From assembly GCA_023627715.1 (NCBI GenBank), contig JAMAHW010000027.1, forward strand, positions 349,345 to 413,344: DNA of 64,000 nucleotides, in the 5' to 3' direction. The position numbers and the translations under genes were made by a program. Positions 20,753-34,842 of this stretch are shown one piece after another; positions within the stretch are counted from its first letter, which is position 1, and the number at the start of each line of letters is the position of its first letter. The DNA is from Periconia sp. R9002. Lineage: Eukaryota > Ascomycota > Dothideomycetes > Pleosporales > Periconiaceae. Below the pieces are notes generated by a model. It was not told where the DNA came from. It made no database searches and saw only the letters and a program-made list of their open reading frames with translations.

Positions 20753-22875
20753 TCCATGACTCTCATGATGGGATGAACGGCATAGCATAATGACGCGATT
20801 TGGAACGGGGGAGATCCCACCGAGCAGCATTCAACAATCATGGCTGAAAACCCTAAATGGTAGCAGTGCCACCTCCTCACTCTACATAATACCCTTTTTT
20901 GCTATTCAACAGCATTCTACATGGTAGATCTGCCGCAGGCCGAACCACTCACCGTCGCTGGTGAATCTGTTCACCCACGATCATGCCCACTTCTCCAAAT
21001 TAAACTGTTTCTTCGTACTACCAAGCTGCACGAGTAGCTATTTTGCAAAACACCAGCCATTGTGTTGCATAACCGGCTATAGCACGGTGAAGCATGCTTT
21101 AGCAGAGTTGCGACCTTTTGTGACCAAGCACACGAGGATAGGCAAGAAGGCTGTTCTGGAATATTCGTGATAAGGAGAGTCTTTATTATGCCTTGGATGT
21201 GCGGTGATTGGTGACTGTGATTCGTGAATGCCTGTACTTTCTGGCCTCTGCAGATCTAATCTCCACAGGGCTCTCGCAACGTGGGATGAGATGTAGACCC
21301 TGCACCTTATCGGAGTTGTCTGTAAGTTCGCTGCAGCCTGCAGACAAGACAATCGCACGCGTCGCCCTTGATACCTATTCGCACACCCTGCCACTTTTTC
21401 CTCTGTACTTACTCGTGAGACCCTATCTTGTTTGGTTATCTACGGTGGTAGGTACTGACTGGGTACACTGAAATTGGAACTTCTGCATCGTTTCACAGAT
21501 GTGAAAAGATTGCAGGTTGAGGTTCTATATTTACATTTTTGCAAACCAAATGAAGAACCAATGATGCCCTCAGTGCTAGGGGGTTGACGTGCTTTCTCTC
21601 GCCCCATACATGTGCTCTATACAGTAAGAGGATAGGTATCGGGATCCTCGAAGTCGGACCTCACGTGCCCCTGCGTCCATCACTTCACCACATCAATTGA
21701 TCAGCGAATACCGCTTTTGTACTTATGTCACTCCAAGACAGCATGGGAAACTGTGGCGCGCTGAGTTCGTCACGTTCGTCTGGGCATTATCAACAGCGGT
21801 TCGCTACATAAGTTCAGGCGTCCCGGTCTCGCTAAACCGCCGGGAACGTCCCGCATTGACATGCGTGTATCAGACACCCTGGAAGCGAGAAGCTGCGACA
21901 CACTCGATTCCAACAACGTCACAACTTCACCCCATCCACCACGCTCTCTGACTCTCCCCCTCTGCCATTGTCCTAGCCTCAGCCTTTAGGCCTCAGCAGC
22001 CGCTTGCTCTTCTCAGCAGGGAACAAACCAAGATAGCTACCATGTGAGTTGCTAAAAATTGAACTCTACCAATATCGACGTGCAGAAACGAAACCATCAG
22101 GGCAAGCGCTCGAGGATGCGTTTGCAAGGCGACGCGCTTTTGTCTGTTCCAATCGACCGCCTTCATGTCGTGGCAACCAAAAGCCAATCGCCATGACTAT
22201 CACGGATCGGTCTTAACGGATATACACGATTCCGCCACAGTCAATGGCTTCATTCCTGACTGCTTTCTTGCTGTAGTGAGCGAGCACAGGCACCGTACGG
22301 CCTCCCTCCCCACAGTTATCCCATTGTAAGCAGGGCTACAGCTTGTACCGCTGTGTGGCTGCCCATTGTGAACCCCCAGCACGGCTCGTCTCCAGGCCGG
22401 TCCCAGCGGTTCCGTAGCCCAGGAATCCTAGGGTGCGTGGCTGCATGATGTTGAAACTCCAACTCTCCCTAGTAGACATTATCGCCCTCTGATATGACCG
22501 GAATAGTATGAGCGCCAATGCTCCAACACTGCCTGTCAGGATCATCGACGCCTCAGCACCGTTGTCTCGAAACCCTGCACTACTAGGTGATCTTACAAAT
22601 ATCCTCATATACTGTTTGATGTCTGATGTTCGCCTCCTGGCTCCACGCTCTCTCGCGCCTACTCACACTCTTTTGTTCTTTTCTCTTCCACTCTGCTGGC
22701 AGGTTTTGGGATCCATTCTGCACTGAAGCGGGACAGGTTACACTCTCTTGTTCCAACTCTCAGTCGGTCTGCATCCATGAATACGTAAACTTTTTATTTG
22801 CTTTCTTTAAGCCGCTGCTGGTTACCAGCGTATCCCTTTACCTTTCTTGTTCACTTCTTCGCGGGATCTGGCAAG
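20753..22875. other. Long intergenic region upstream of 7TM gene
   Basis: This is 2.1 kb without a supported gene. It holds several short ORFs on both strands, none with family resemblance. Pyrimidine-rich tracts near 22620-22720 and 22840-22860 precede the 7TM start and may be its leader. Long leaders with upstream ATGs are common for regulated fungal membrane-protein genes. A non-coding RNA cannot be excluded. Confidence 0.4.
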
Positions 22876-25180
22876 ATGGAAAGATGGGCTCCTCACCACC
22901 CCCAGCTCGACATCCGGTCGCACTTCAACATGACCCTCAATACCACGGCCGCCGCTAACACTTCGTGGATGTCGAGCAGCGGGACGCGATCAATCATAGC
23001 CAGCCTCCAACTGGCTCAAGTACAGACGCTACGCACTATGCATCTGACCTTGGGTGCTTTTAGTTTGGGCATGACGATCATGACGGTCCTTCGAATCATC
23101 TCCGATGCAAAGAGAGCGGCCGCGTTGACAGTTCCCTTGAGGAAACGGTGAGTGGCATTGGTTGTTGGCATATAGGAGATACTAGAAACTAATGGCCAGC
23201 AGTCGGTTCAGCGCCCTCTCCAATGTCCACCCCGCTGAGACATTCCCACTCGTACTGGCTTGCGGGGCGGTTTTACAGCAAATTTTCTTTATATCAGTGC
23301 AGAGCACTACCCTTCGTAGTGTTTTATCCAACAATTGTCGAGGGCTGGCCATGATTACCTTTCCAGGTAAGTGTTACGATTTCTCAGTGTGGCAGCTCGA
23401 GCTAACAGAAGCAGCAATCTTCCTTATTGGCAACATCACCCTCGTTTTCGGCTTCGAGATGACAATGAGAGCCTTCCGTTTCGACCGATTCGCTCCCCGT
23501 GGTAAATGGAATTCAACCATCTGCGTCGCCGTAATAGCATTCTTGACCCTCATCATCTGGATGCCCACCGTTGTCTGGCCTACACCAAATCTGTGCTTTG
23601 GAAGCTTGATCTGGTTCCCTGTCAAATATGAGGTTATTGCGCTCAGCATCCTGATCTCCATGGTCTCTCTTCTCTTGGTCATGGCTGCCCTGATCAGCAT
23701 TCAGTTGATGCGGACGGCCGATGTGGATCCAAATGAACGAATTGCGGCGTCCAGGATGTGTTATTTCATGATTATGGCTGCAGTCATATACGTACGCTTT
23801 CCATTATTCGTTCTCCTTGGATCATTTTGCTGACATGAGAAACAGGCCCTTGTGATTCCTGTAGAGGTGCAAGCCCACCGCAAGGACTTCATGAACACTC
23901 TCGCCACCTCACGGGTTGCTGAAATCGCCCTTTTTACCTCGGGAATGGTCATCACTTTCTTCCATCTATTTCTCCGTGTAAATGCTACCCGTTTGATGAT
24001 CACTCCTGTGAGCGAATCCAACTCTGCCCCCAAGCAGAAGCGCCCCAAGATTCGATTCTTCGGCCCAAGCGATCTCGAAATGAATATCAGTGGGCCAATT
24101 GGGCTTCAAAGTAGCCGTCGCCCAGAAAGCCGTCAAGGCCTAATCGACGTTGGTCCCGAGAAGAACCGTTATGAATTCGACCCTGAGTACTTTGTACGCC
24201 CCGACCGCCCCCTCACTCCAGCTTCGATGAACTCGAATCCTGCAGTCGACCCAACCAAATGGCCTCTACCCCCGGATCCAGTGCAGACCGGCTACTCCCA
24301 ACAGAACGATGGTCTGCACAGGCGCAGCAAATCCAATTACTCTCTGTTCCCCACTCGAGCTGAAGACATCCCCCGTCTGCCAGCCACCGTCTACTCCCCC
24401 GACAAGGCCACTGCAACCAAGTCTCCATTCTCAAGTCTCGCCATCAGACGCCAGAATCGACGAAGCTCTCTTGGAGATGCCAAATCAGTGACGGATGTCA
24501 ACGAGGCGTTCGCTTTCCTTGCCAAGCCTGCTCCCCTCTTTGCTGGACGTCATGCACGTGGAGACAGCACGGCAAGCAGTGCTACCGTCGAAATTGGTTT
24601 GCGTTTCTCGCTGGCGCCAGCTACCCTTGCTGCAGCAAGATACACCAAGGTAGAGCAATCACCTGCACCATCCAGTTTGCGGACACCTCTTCAACGGGAG
24701 GAAAGTGACTCTAGTACCCAAACGCTTGGTCTTCCAATTCAATCTCCCACGACGCGCACCCCGTCTCCAGTGGACCCAGCTCTAAGCAAGACTCTCAACG
24801 CATACGAATTTCCTAAAGCTCCCGCACCTGTTCTGTCTCCGGCCAACATGGACCCAGTGTTCCCTATCCTGTCTCCGGCCACGTACCTCCAGGACCAGCG
24901 GGAAAAAATTCTGCCCCCAACCCCAAAGGCTGCTGCCCAAGCCACACCAGCACCACCACCACCGTCCCGACCTAAAGCCGAAGTTAGCGGATTGAGGATG
25001 AACCCTATATCGCCTACCACTTCACCAGCTGGCCGTGGCTCTCCATCGCCGACCAATGCAGGCCGAAGCACACCTCAATCAAGCAGGTCAAGATCTCCGA
25101 CGGCGCCGTCACCCACCGCCAGGATACCCCTAGGAGCCGGCACAATGGCACGCAGCCCGCCACAAAAGGGCTGGATATGA
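22876..25180 (+). CDS. Seven-transmembrane fungal membrane protein (GPCR-like)
   Basis: My model has four exons: 22876..23147, 23200..23366, 23415..23791 and 23846..25180, total 716 residues. Seven hydrophobic helices are visible. TM1 is around MHLTLGAFSLGMTIMTVLRI, TM2 VLACGAVLQQIFFISV, TM3 AIFLIGNITLVFGFEM, TM4 TICVAVIAFLTLIIWMP, TM5 ALSILISMVSLLLVMAAL, TM6 CYFMIMAAVIYALVIPV and TM7 ALFTSGMVITFFHLFLRV. The N-terminus has three N-glycosylation sequons, as expected for an outside N-terminus. A disordered Pro/Ser-rich tail of ~380 residues follows. The layout resembles fungal orphan GPCR-like proteins without a CFEM domain; ligand and G-protein coupling are unknown. The 48-nt intron 23367..23414 is in phase, so its retention would add 16 residues. 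The acceptor of intron 1 is a CAGCAG tandem. Confidence 0.75.
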
Positions 25181-26647
25181 GCGAATACCACTTTTCTTGT
25201 TTCCCACATCGCTGACAGCCATCTTCCTATGAGATGGTTACCAGTATCTTGGTCGTGAGAACGAATCGGGTGAACAGAAACCCATTGTATTACTATTAGC
25301 GTCTGAGTTATTTTCTGGGGTTTGTTTTGGGAAATGGCTGCTACACTCTTTGTGGCAAGCATTCGTAGGAAGACCGGGGGTATGCTCGGTTCTCGCGGCG
25401 TTCTACGGTTTCATGTTGTTCTCAGACCCCTGCCTGTCACCCTACTACCCGCTTACCTTACCCACCTATACCACAATCTTCCCTACATACCACACAACAC
25501 TTTGCTGTTTGCTGTCCCCCTCTCTTTGCCACTTTCCTCCCTCCCTTCACACCTTCCATTTCTCCTTTTCTCATCTCTCTTTCATATTTCCTCTTTAACT
25601 TTTCTCCCGTTTTTTTACGTTACTACGTCTCTCTTGCACACGCTCACGCTCACGCTTATCCATCTCTATCCCCTACCGTCTGTTATCTCCCAGACAGTCT
25701 GTTCTTCCCCTCTTAATTTCGAGGCGCGAAAGCGAAGAACGTCTTTTTGCTATCCTTGTCTGCTCTTTGTTTGTATCTTGCACGCCCCGCCCGCGCGCAA
25801 TTTGTAGATGTATAGGGCGGGCATGCGCGAGAGCGTCTGTTGAAGGAAAGGAAGGATAGAATTTTCTTTCACGTCCCTTTAGATGGACGGAAAAGGAAAA
25901 ATGAAAGGACTCTTACGATGAAGAATGGATGCATGGATGGAGAATCTTTATACAATACATATATAAATCCCCGATCGATCGATCGATTGGTCAATCAAAT
26001 ACATATCCGCTTTCTCTCTCCTATTGGGAGAGTTGCTCATACATGATGGTTCTTCTTGTCGAGTTTGTGGATCTGCATGTAAGGTACTTTTAAATATTTA
26101 TCGTCTAATCACTAAACTCCTTAAGAAAGATGTAAATCTTAACATCTCTTTTCTTTTTTGCCTTACTTCCGTTTCTTGTCTGTTAGGTCTGTATATATAC
26201 CTTATACCCTCTTCCTTCTCGTGCTTCGTCTCTCTTTCCTCTCTCTTCCCTGCATACTTCATTGATACATTGCAAGAAGAGCGAGGACCATCATGGATTG
26301 GATATTCCATCTTGACAAATCAGAAGGCGTATGAATAAAAAATAAGAAGTGCGTTGGCCACCCTTTCCCTTCAGCAGTACACACTGTCGTTCAACCAGTA
26401 AGTTTGCGGCAATGCCATTAGATACTTCATACGATCTAAATGAAGAAGAAGTTGATTGAGTGAGTAAAAGAGCAGTACTATCCGAAATATATGATGTATA
26501 TATGGGAGCATCGAACTCATGCAACTGGACACTCAACAATCAAGTCTATTTTCAAACATAAAACATAGACACCGAGAAAAACGCGAGAAAACGCCATGAG
26601 CATCTATCAACAGAAGAAAGAAAGAAAAATCCGTCAAAACAGTATCT
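25181..26647. other. Convergent intergenic region
   Basis: About 1.5 kb between the 3' ends of the 7TM gene and the PKS gene. It contains a very pyrimidine-rich tract at 25430-25700, a short GATC tandem at 25973-25987 and AT-rich sequence. No gene was seen. Confidence 0.5.
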
Positions 26648-29600
26648 TCACCCCTCTAGCGCTTTATCGGTGATGGTCGTAGCCCTCGTAGTGATACTCA
26701 CGCCGGGGTTGAGTAAATCCAACATGCTGATATTGGCGCCTAATGCCCTAAGGAACCAGTTGCGCAACTCAGCTGCAATCAGACTATCGACACCCAAGCC
26801 CGCTACTGACTTTGCCGGGTCGATGCTTTCGACATCGACGAACAATACCTCAGCAACAACATTGATAATGGCGTTTTTCACAAAGGCGACTGTCGTATCG
26901 CGCTCGCTGGGCCCTCGCTGAATAGCTTCGTCGAAGTTTTTGCGAATCGCGGCAGGCGTATTTTTTGACTCCGCGCCACCTGAGTCATTCGCATTCACAG
27001 AGTGCTTCTGTGCATCCGATAATGCGCGCATCATGAGGGAGACTCGTGCATCATTGTGCCATCGTGGCACGTAGTTCGACGCGGAAGATTCCTCTTCTAT
27101 CTCTTTGCGCTTCCGGAACCATAGACCGGCTGGGTCCAGGTAGGTATGCAGATTGGCTGCGGAAAGCGGGTCCTGCGACTGACCAAGCCACTGGTCAGAA
27201 CTCGGCTCCGCTGCGGTCTTGTTATTGAGGAATGCTGGCTCTAGGAGCGTCAAGAATTCCGACTCATTCAGCATCAGCGTCTTGTTTCGTTCGAAAAGGT
27301 TGACGGTGAGATCGGTCGAGCCGACTTCAGACACTTCGCGGATCAGACTGAATGACACGGTCGATGCTGGCAAGCCTAGTCGTTGGCGGTACCGCGCGAA
27401 TGAATCCTGGAAATTGTTTGCTACGGTGTAGGCGCTCTGTGTTGGGAATGCGAAGACGGAAAGCGCCGAAGTCGTCATGACGAAGAAGTCGAGAGGCGCA
27501 GAGAGAAGTGCTTTGTGGAGGTTTTTGGTCCCTACGACCTTTGCTGATAGACCCTCGTTCCAACGAGATGCTGATAATTTGTCGAATGACAGGTCCAGGT
27601 AGGAAACAGCAGCATGGACTACGCCCTTGATGGGTCTCTTTGAACCAAGACGCTGGACTATGCGCATTACTTGGTCCTCGTTGGTGACGTCGCACTGGAA
27701 AGATTGCGCATGAATTCCACTGTTAATCAAAGCGTCGACAAGTTCTTTTGCCTGAGGAACACTAGATATGTCGCGCCTCGAAAGAAGCACCATGTGTTTA
27801 GCACCTCGATTACCCATCCAACGAACCAGAGATTGTCCGAGACCCCCCAAACCTCCAGTCACGATGTAATATGCCTCCGGGTCGAATTTGTATGAAGGAG
27901 CTGAAGGTACCGTTCTAACCAAGCTCTTGGGGTTCTCAAAGCTTACAACCAACTTTCCAACCATTTTGGAGAAGTTGCCGATCGTGGACCCCAGCTCAGC
28001 AATATCTAGGGTGTTGATGCTCGGCAGAGGCTGGATGAGGCCTTGCCGGTAGTATTTATCGACCATTTGCATGAGCTCTGCGACAAGGACTGGGTCGGAG
28101 CCAAGGACGGTGAGAATATTGACGGAGCTGTACGAAACATTATGCGGGAACGATTCCAGACTCCTTGGTGAAACGGTTCGTTGGGAGCTCGGACTCACAT
28201 CGATCAAGTGTCCTATAGGTGCGAGTATCTGCAAGAACGATTGCAGCAGCTCACCTGGTGCGGAGGCGACAACGACGTCGAATTTTTCTCTCTGCGTCGT
28301 GCGAAGCGCATCCTGGAGGGTATTCAAGCTAGATCCCGAGAGCAAAACATGCGAAGCAGGCATAGCTAGTTCGTTGATGAGGAAGTTTGCCTGCTCAGTC
28401 GTATCCACCATTGCGAAGACGTCTGCCTCTTTTGCCTTTGCAAGGTATATCAATGCTAAACCAACATCTTTGGTGGCGGATTGGATAAGCACCGACTGAC
28501 CCTTCCTGATTCGGGCGGTAAAGTCCAAGGCGTAGATAGCCGTAGCATATGCCAAAGGCATGGACACCATCTTGACCATTTCATCTCCGGAACGAAGCTT
28601 ACTTGCCATCTCAGCTGGTACACGAGTGCAAGTACCAAATTGGCCCTTTCCAAGACCATAGACGCGATTGCCAATCTTCAAGTCATTCACACCATCTCCT
28701 ACTGCAGTGACAACACCCGCAAACTCGGACGACAAATAGTCGCTATCTACACGGCCGACCCAGTGATCGAGGTCTTGCGAGTTTACGCCAATAGCGGAGA
28801 CTGATACATCGATATAGTTTGGCTGCAAGGGTTGCAACATCTCCTTGTAGGGCGTGAAGCACAAAGATTCCAAGACACCAGGAGATCCAAAAGTAGCGCG
28901 CAGGGGAACGTTTGATCTTTCGAGTGGGAGCAACTCCGGTTCCATATGGCGCGAATCCAGGCCGTGCTGTGAGTGAAACCCTGCGTCGGGAACATGGCGA
29001 CTAATCCATAGGCAACCATCTTGCCAAGAAAATTCACGGTCGATCGGGTCCTCATCCTCGGCTGCAGAAGATTTGTGGTGTTGCAGTCTGGTTTGGTGAT
29101 CGACAATGCAGATAGCAAGGCTTTCGCTTTCTTGGGTTCCGATATCGAAGTTCTCCGCATCAACATCAATTGACAAGTACTCAGTGGCAGGGTTCTCATT
29201 CTGAAGGACGCGCAGTAACCCAGGAAGTAACGCACCATCTGGATTGCGTCCCTTGATCGTGCCGCAGCTTGTCACAACAATTAGACTTTCCGAGATTTGT
29301 GCAAGTTGTTGGTAGAGACGTAGCTGGTGGTCTTGGACGTTGTTCAAGAGGTGATCTTCGTGGAAGAAAGCCACCACATGTGAGGCCGCAGGCAGAGATT
29401 CCACCATTTCATGCAGTGTACCTACCTTGACAACCATATCTTTTTGCTGCAAGGCATTCGAAACATGTTGGACAAGAGATGGAGCTCTCTCGCTGCTATG
29501 TAACACATAGACTGTGGTAGCCTGAACTAACTCTGGAGCTTGAACAGGAACTTGCGACACGATCACAGAGGTTGTATTTTGCGGTTCCGGGAAGTCGTCC

Positions 29601-32600
29601 AACACCACGTCTAATCCAGAAAACCCCGCGTTCCGTAGCGAGCGGTCCCAACCAGAGAGACTCTGGAACGGAGCATCCATACGACCGTCGGGAATACCTG
29701 ACCAGTAGCCAGTGAATGTACCCACGACGACACCGGGTACAACAAAGTTCTGGGTAGTCTCCACAAGAACGAGTCTCCCTCCAGGTTTAAGCAGGCGCCG
29801 GCAATTTGTCAAAGTTCGATGCATGTTAGAGGTAGCATGAAGCACTTGGCAGGCGATGATGAGATCGTATCCCTGCTCAACATAGCCTTGCTCGATGGGG
29901 TCAATCTCAATGTCGAACACCGAGAACAGCATGTCGTTCACATGTGCGAATGACTCCCGGGCTGCCGAAAGAAATCCACCCGAAATATCCGTGAACGTGT
30001 AACTTTGGTATGCTTTGATGTTGTTAGCACCGTTGAAAGCTTTCATGGCGATGCGTGTGGCGCCTCCTGTGCCTCCGCCGATTTCCAATACGCGGGCGTT
30101 GGGATTGGAGTGAGCAATGTCCTTTAGAATTCGGTCAAGCTGCGGGTAGATGCCGGTCATCAAGAGGCCTTCTTGGTATAGAGGTGTAAGCAAGTTCTCG
30201 CCCAGGATGACATCTATGCCCGTTCTATATCCGTGAAGAATGTCGGCCATTTCGTCGTGGAGGAGTTTCGCGATCTTGACCTCCATCACGTCAGGCGCTT
30301 GGCTCACTAACTCTTCAATTACTTGAAGGAGTCGACCTTCATGGGCAAGTCTTCTCGCCTCTTCCATGAATGCAGAGCGATTGTTCTGGCCCATTCTCTG
30401 GATCCATTGGAAGAAGTGGCCGACATCGCCTACAGGTTCCGGCTTTTGCTGAGACATTCCGAAGGTCCTATATAGACTATAAACCACGAAGTGCGCCAGC
30501 TTGTTTGTGACTGCCCACGATGGCGCCTTTTTGACGTTGGCTTCTGGTGGTGGGTACATGTTGCGAGCTTGATCAATTTTCAGTGTACGGATATCAGGTC
30601 TCCATACGAGGCGGGTGAAAGGACTACTGAAAGCCCGCTCTGCAGACGACTTAGCGGCACTAGAGAAGCTGATACACCGGAGATCGTCCACCTGGAGGAG
30701 AACCTCGCCGTTGCGGCCTAGCAAATGGAGGTCGAGATGGGCACCGCGAATACCGCGGCGCTCTCCACGAGCCACGACGGCGCATTCCTCGCCCGCAATC
30801 TCATCTATAGAGTTTGAGAGATACATACGAGATACATGGACTGGTACAAATGCAGTGCTGGCTTCATTGTGCTTTCCAGCATGACATGCCACCAATCCCA
30901 ACTGGATAGCGCCATCAAGTGAAGCTGGATGCAACGGATACCGCGACTCTCCCCCCTCGAGGGATTCTGATGTTGTTTTTAGATTGACAGTCGCCACAGC
31001 CAGATTTGATCCAGATGCAACAGTGATGTTTGAAAGAGGCTGGAAAGTTGGGCCATAACCAAGACCTATCTGGGCGAATGTTTTGTACCAGGCATCTGTG
31101 TCCACGGCATGCGAGGTGGCAGGAACAGGCATATGCTGCGGTTGAACCTCCCCTTCGAAAAGTATCTTGATATGACCAGTGCAGTGCTCAGTCCACTGGT
31201 TGGTCTCTCTCCCTACGGAGCTAACCGAGAAAGTAGCCCATATACGGGCCTGTGATTGTATGGTGCTTGAATCCATCAGTTCCATGCTTGTCAATACCTC
31301 TACTCCATAGTCGTCCTCGGGCACGACCAAACCGCTGGATATGGTGACATTTTCGAGCACGAAACCTTCTATTTTCAAGGGCTCTGGGGCTTCGCTGTAT
31401 ATACGCGATGCCGCTTCTATTGCCATGGCTAGATAAGCAGCACCTGGAATTACTGCGTCTGGAATAAGCCTGTGATCAGCCAGCCATGGCAAACTTTTGA
31501 TGCGGAGTATGTTGCGCCACTGCGGTCGTAGCTTTGCGGTACCAACGACGCCAGAACCCAGAAGATCATGTTTCAAGACCGATCGGTATCGCCATTCTTT
31601 ACTAGCGCGACTTTCGTAGTAATTCAGGGCCCCATATGTATACTGGTACGGTGGAAGAGCTGCAGAAGTAAGACCGTGCTCTAGACTCTCACCGTCCACC
31701 TGGTCTATCGCGTTCACTGCTGCAATGTTAATGTTTGTGTTGACACTGCACAGAGTCCCAGCAAGTTGCAAAATCGATGTTTGAGCGTCTTCTCCACGTT
31801 TCAAAGCTGCGCTATACGAGACATTACTGCCAATAGACTTCAAGATTTGCTCAACTGGGCTTTTCAGCGCTGAATGAGGTCCTATTTCCACAAGGATATC
31901 AACAGGGGACTCCTCGTTGCCAATAAGTTGGGCGATTGCCTCCGAAAACCGCACTGGAGACTCCAGATTTGCCTTCCAATACGACGCAAAGTCGGTAATT
32001 TTCGAGGTGTCCTTGCCAGGTGAGACTGAAGAACTCCAGAAAGCTTCCGGGTAGCGGCTTGCAATACTGTCGGGTCCAGAGTTTTGTTCGAGCTTGCTAT
32101 CTTCCTTGAGCATGTCGATATACCCACGACCAATGGATAGCATGTGATGCGAATGGTAAGCATTTCCACCAGTCTTTAGTTTTCGGTTGAAAACACTGTT
32201 TTTCGTCATGTCGGTAGAGATTTGGTCGATAGCACCCTCATCTCCCGAGAGAGTGACGCTTCCAGGAGAATTGATGGCCGCTATTTTGACTTGCGCCTGG
32301 TGGTTTTGTAGATATCCTTCTGCCTCATCAGCCCCGAGACCAACCGCGAGCATAGCACCCTTCTGTCGATTTGTAGAAACGGCTTGACCACGGAGATAAG
32401 CAGCTTGGATCGCCTCAGCAGCAGTAACACGTCCAGACGCATACGCCGCCGCTATCTCACCTGATGAGTGTCCAGCTACACTCGAAGGACGTACGTCCCA
32501 TGAAGCGAGGAGATCTACAAGACCAATTTGTAACGCGGTACATACAGCTTGGGAAACTTCAGGCGTTTGTACCAAGCCTGCGTCGCATTCGCCACGAAGG

Positions 32601-34842
32601 ACACTGCGCAATGTCCAGGGATGAGATGAGGAGCTCCGGAGAAAGTCAAGAACCTGATCAAGGTACTCAACAGTATTCTTGAATACGCTATATTCGAAGA
32701 GCTTGCCACCCATGCCATGCCACTGAGCTCCTTGACCAGTAAAGACATATCCAACATTAGCAGTATGTAAAGGTGCTCTAAGGGGCTTCTTATCCAGTCT
32801 AAGACCTTCGGAAACATTGTCTTTGTCAACGACACAGAAAGATCTCCACGCAAATTTTGAGCGACTGTTACTGAGCGTATATGCGACATCTGCCAATGGG
32901 ACTTTGTTGATCATCTTGGCCAATGCCTCGACGTTGAGCTTGAGTGAGTTTTCATTGTGAGCTGAGAAAGGCAGCAACACCAATTGGCGTGTGGAAGTGC
33001 TGGGTTTGGCTATGAGAGATGGCAATTGAAGGATAGGTCTATGTTCCAGTATCGATAACTTGTGCTGACCATTGGTTCCACCGTCGGCCAATATTCCACC
33101 CTTGCGCTTATTCATCGCATCATTGGAACGTTCTCTAAAGACGCCAGGCGCGATGTAGTCTGGCAGTACGTTGTGAACATGATCGAGGATGCAGTGTCCG
33201 TTTGCACCACCATATCCGAAGGAATTAATACTGGCTCGTCGCAATCGATCCTTGGGCCAGGGAGTCACTTCCGTCACTGGGAGGACTCTGGCCGCATCAA
33301 AATCGATGTTTGGATTTCTTGTCTGTAAATCGAAGATTGGCGGAATAGCGTTGTTTTCAAGAGCGAGTACAAGCTTCATGATGGAGGCTAAGGCGCTAGC
33401 ACCTTCTCCATGTCCAACATTGCTCTTGACAGATCCGACCAGGAGAGGATCATCCTTTGACTGATACTGAGAGAACACATTGCCCACTGCCTCTACCTCG
33501 ATTGGATCACCTACATAAGTACCCGTCCCGTGGCACTCGAAGTAACTCGTGTCTTTAAAAGAAAGGCCGCCAGCGTTTCGATAAGCTTCTCTGATCACAG
33601 TCTCTTGTCCTTCCGCACTCGGTCTCGTGATGCCACCGGTCCGGCCGTTGGAATTGATAGCGGTTCCACGTATTACTGCCCGAATGGGTGACATGTCTGA
33701 TACTGCTATTGGAACACGCTTGAGATAAATAGCACCATACCCTTCTCCTCGGGCGTAGCCTTCAGCTCTCGCATCGAAGGTGTGGCATCTCCCGGAAGCC
33801 GAAAGTGCTCCAAGTTTATCGAGTGCAATCTGAACTGCTGGATCGCCAATCCAATTGGCTGATGCAACAATTGCGGAGTCACAGTCACCGGCGCGAATTG
33901 AATTCATTGCTAGATGGAGTGCATACATGGATGACGAACAGGCTGTGTCAACCGTCAAACTGCGATGAAGCTCAAGTCAATTATATCTTCCAATGAAATT
34001 GCTACATCAGCACAGGAATACCTACCTTGGACCGTGCAGATTGAAAATGTAACTTATGCGGTTGGCAAGAATGCTCGTTCCGGCGCCGACAAAAGCATAG
34101 GGTCGTGGGTTCTCCCAATCGCGTGATTGTATCATCCAGTGATCCAGGCAAAAGTTCCCTACAAAGACTCCGGTCCGGGATCCAGATATACTATCCAAGG
34201 AGTCACCTGCGTTCTCTATTGCTTCATAGGCCACCTCAAGCAGTTTTCTCTGTGAGGGGTCCATGGTTTCCACCTCCAGGCTAGTCATGCCAAAGAAGGA
34301 GTGGTCGAACAGACGCGCATCCTGCTCTGCAAGAAAAGCACCTTTCATAGCGAAGCCTCCTGGGCGGTCTGAATTGGGATGATGAAATCCGGTTTTAGAA
34401 AAACGAGGGTGTCCGAACTCTTTCCAACCATCGACCTTCTTACACAAAAACTTCCAGAAGGCAGCCGTGTCGTGGACACCGCCGGGCCATCTACATCCTG
34501 TCGTAGAATTAGAGCAGCGCCTTGGTGTAAATGCATAAGTGGATAATACTACTCACCCATTCCGACGATTGCTACCGGCTCGTGAGCATCTCTATTTGAG
34601 CCAGTGTTCTCTCCGTTGAATGATGCCTGGGTGGAGTGCACAATAGTTGGGTCGAGGTCTTCGTTCGATGTTTCAGTGAAGGATGACATGGATGAGGCAT
34701 CATTGCTGTTATTGGCGCTTGGATTGTTTTTAGTTGAGTTGGCGGTGGTATACACACTGTCAACCTCGTTGCTGATGTTGATGTCGTCGAGTTTAGCATC
34801 GTTATTAGCAAGTGCCGAGTTCATGGCGCTATTGTCGCTCAT
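26648..34842 (-). CDS. Highly reducing polyketide synthase (KS-MAT-DH-CMeT-ER-KR-ACP)
   Basis: Iterative type I PKS of 2689 residues. Exons are 34842..34557, 34497..34026 and 33959..26648; the 59-nt intron 1 falls inside GMGCRWPGG and the 66-nt intron 2 before the KS cysteine. An Asn/Ser-rich tail of ~85 residues precedes KS. KS: DTACSSS (C260), ECHGTGTYVGDP, SNVGHGEG. MAT: GQGAQWHGMG and GHSSGE (~749). DH: WLADHRLIPDAVIPGAAYL (~1081) and HPASLDGAIQLG. CMeT: VLEIGGGTGG (~1542), apparently active. ER (~2000-2160): the usual SAAGGVGQA loop reads SATKDVGLA, so it is probably impaired. KR: VTGGLGGLGQS (~2282) and catalytic SAYTVANN (~2427). ACP: GVDSLIAAELRNW (~2640). The protein stops right after ACP, with no thioesterase. 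Divergent from the FAD oxidase at 36159. The product is not predictable. Confidence 0.95.
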
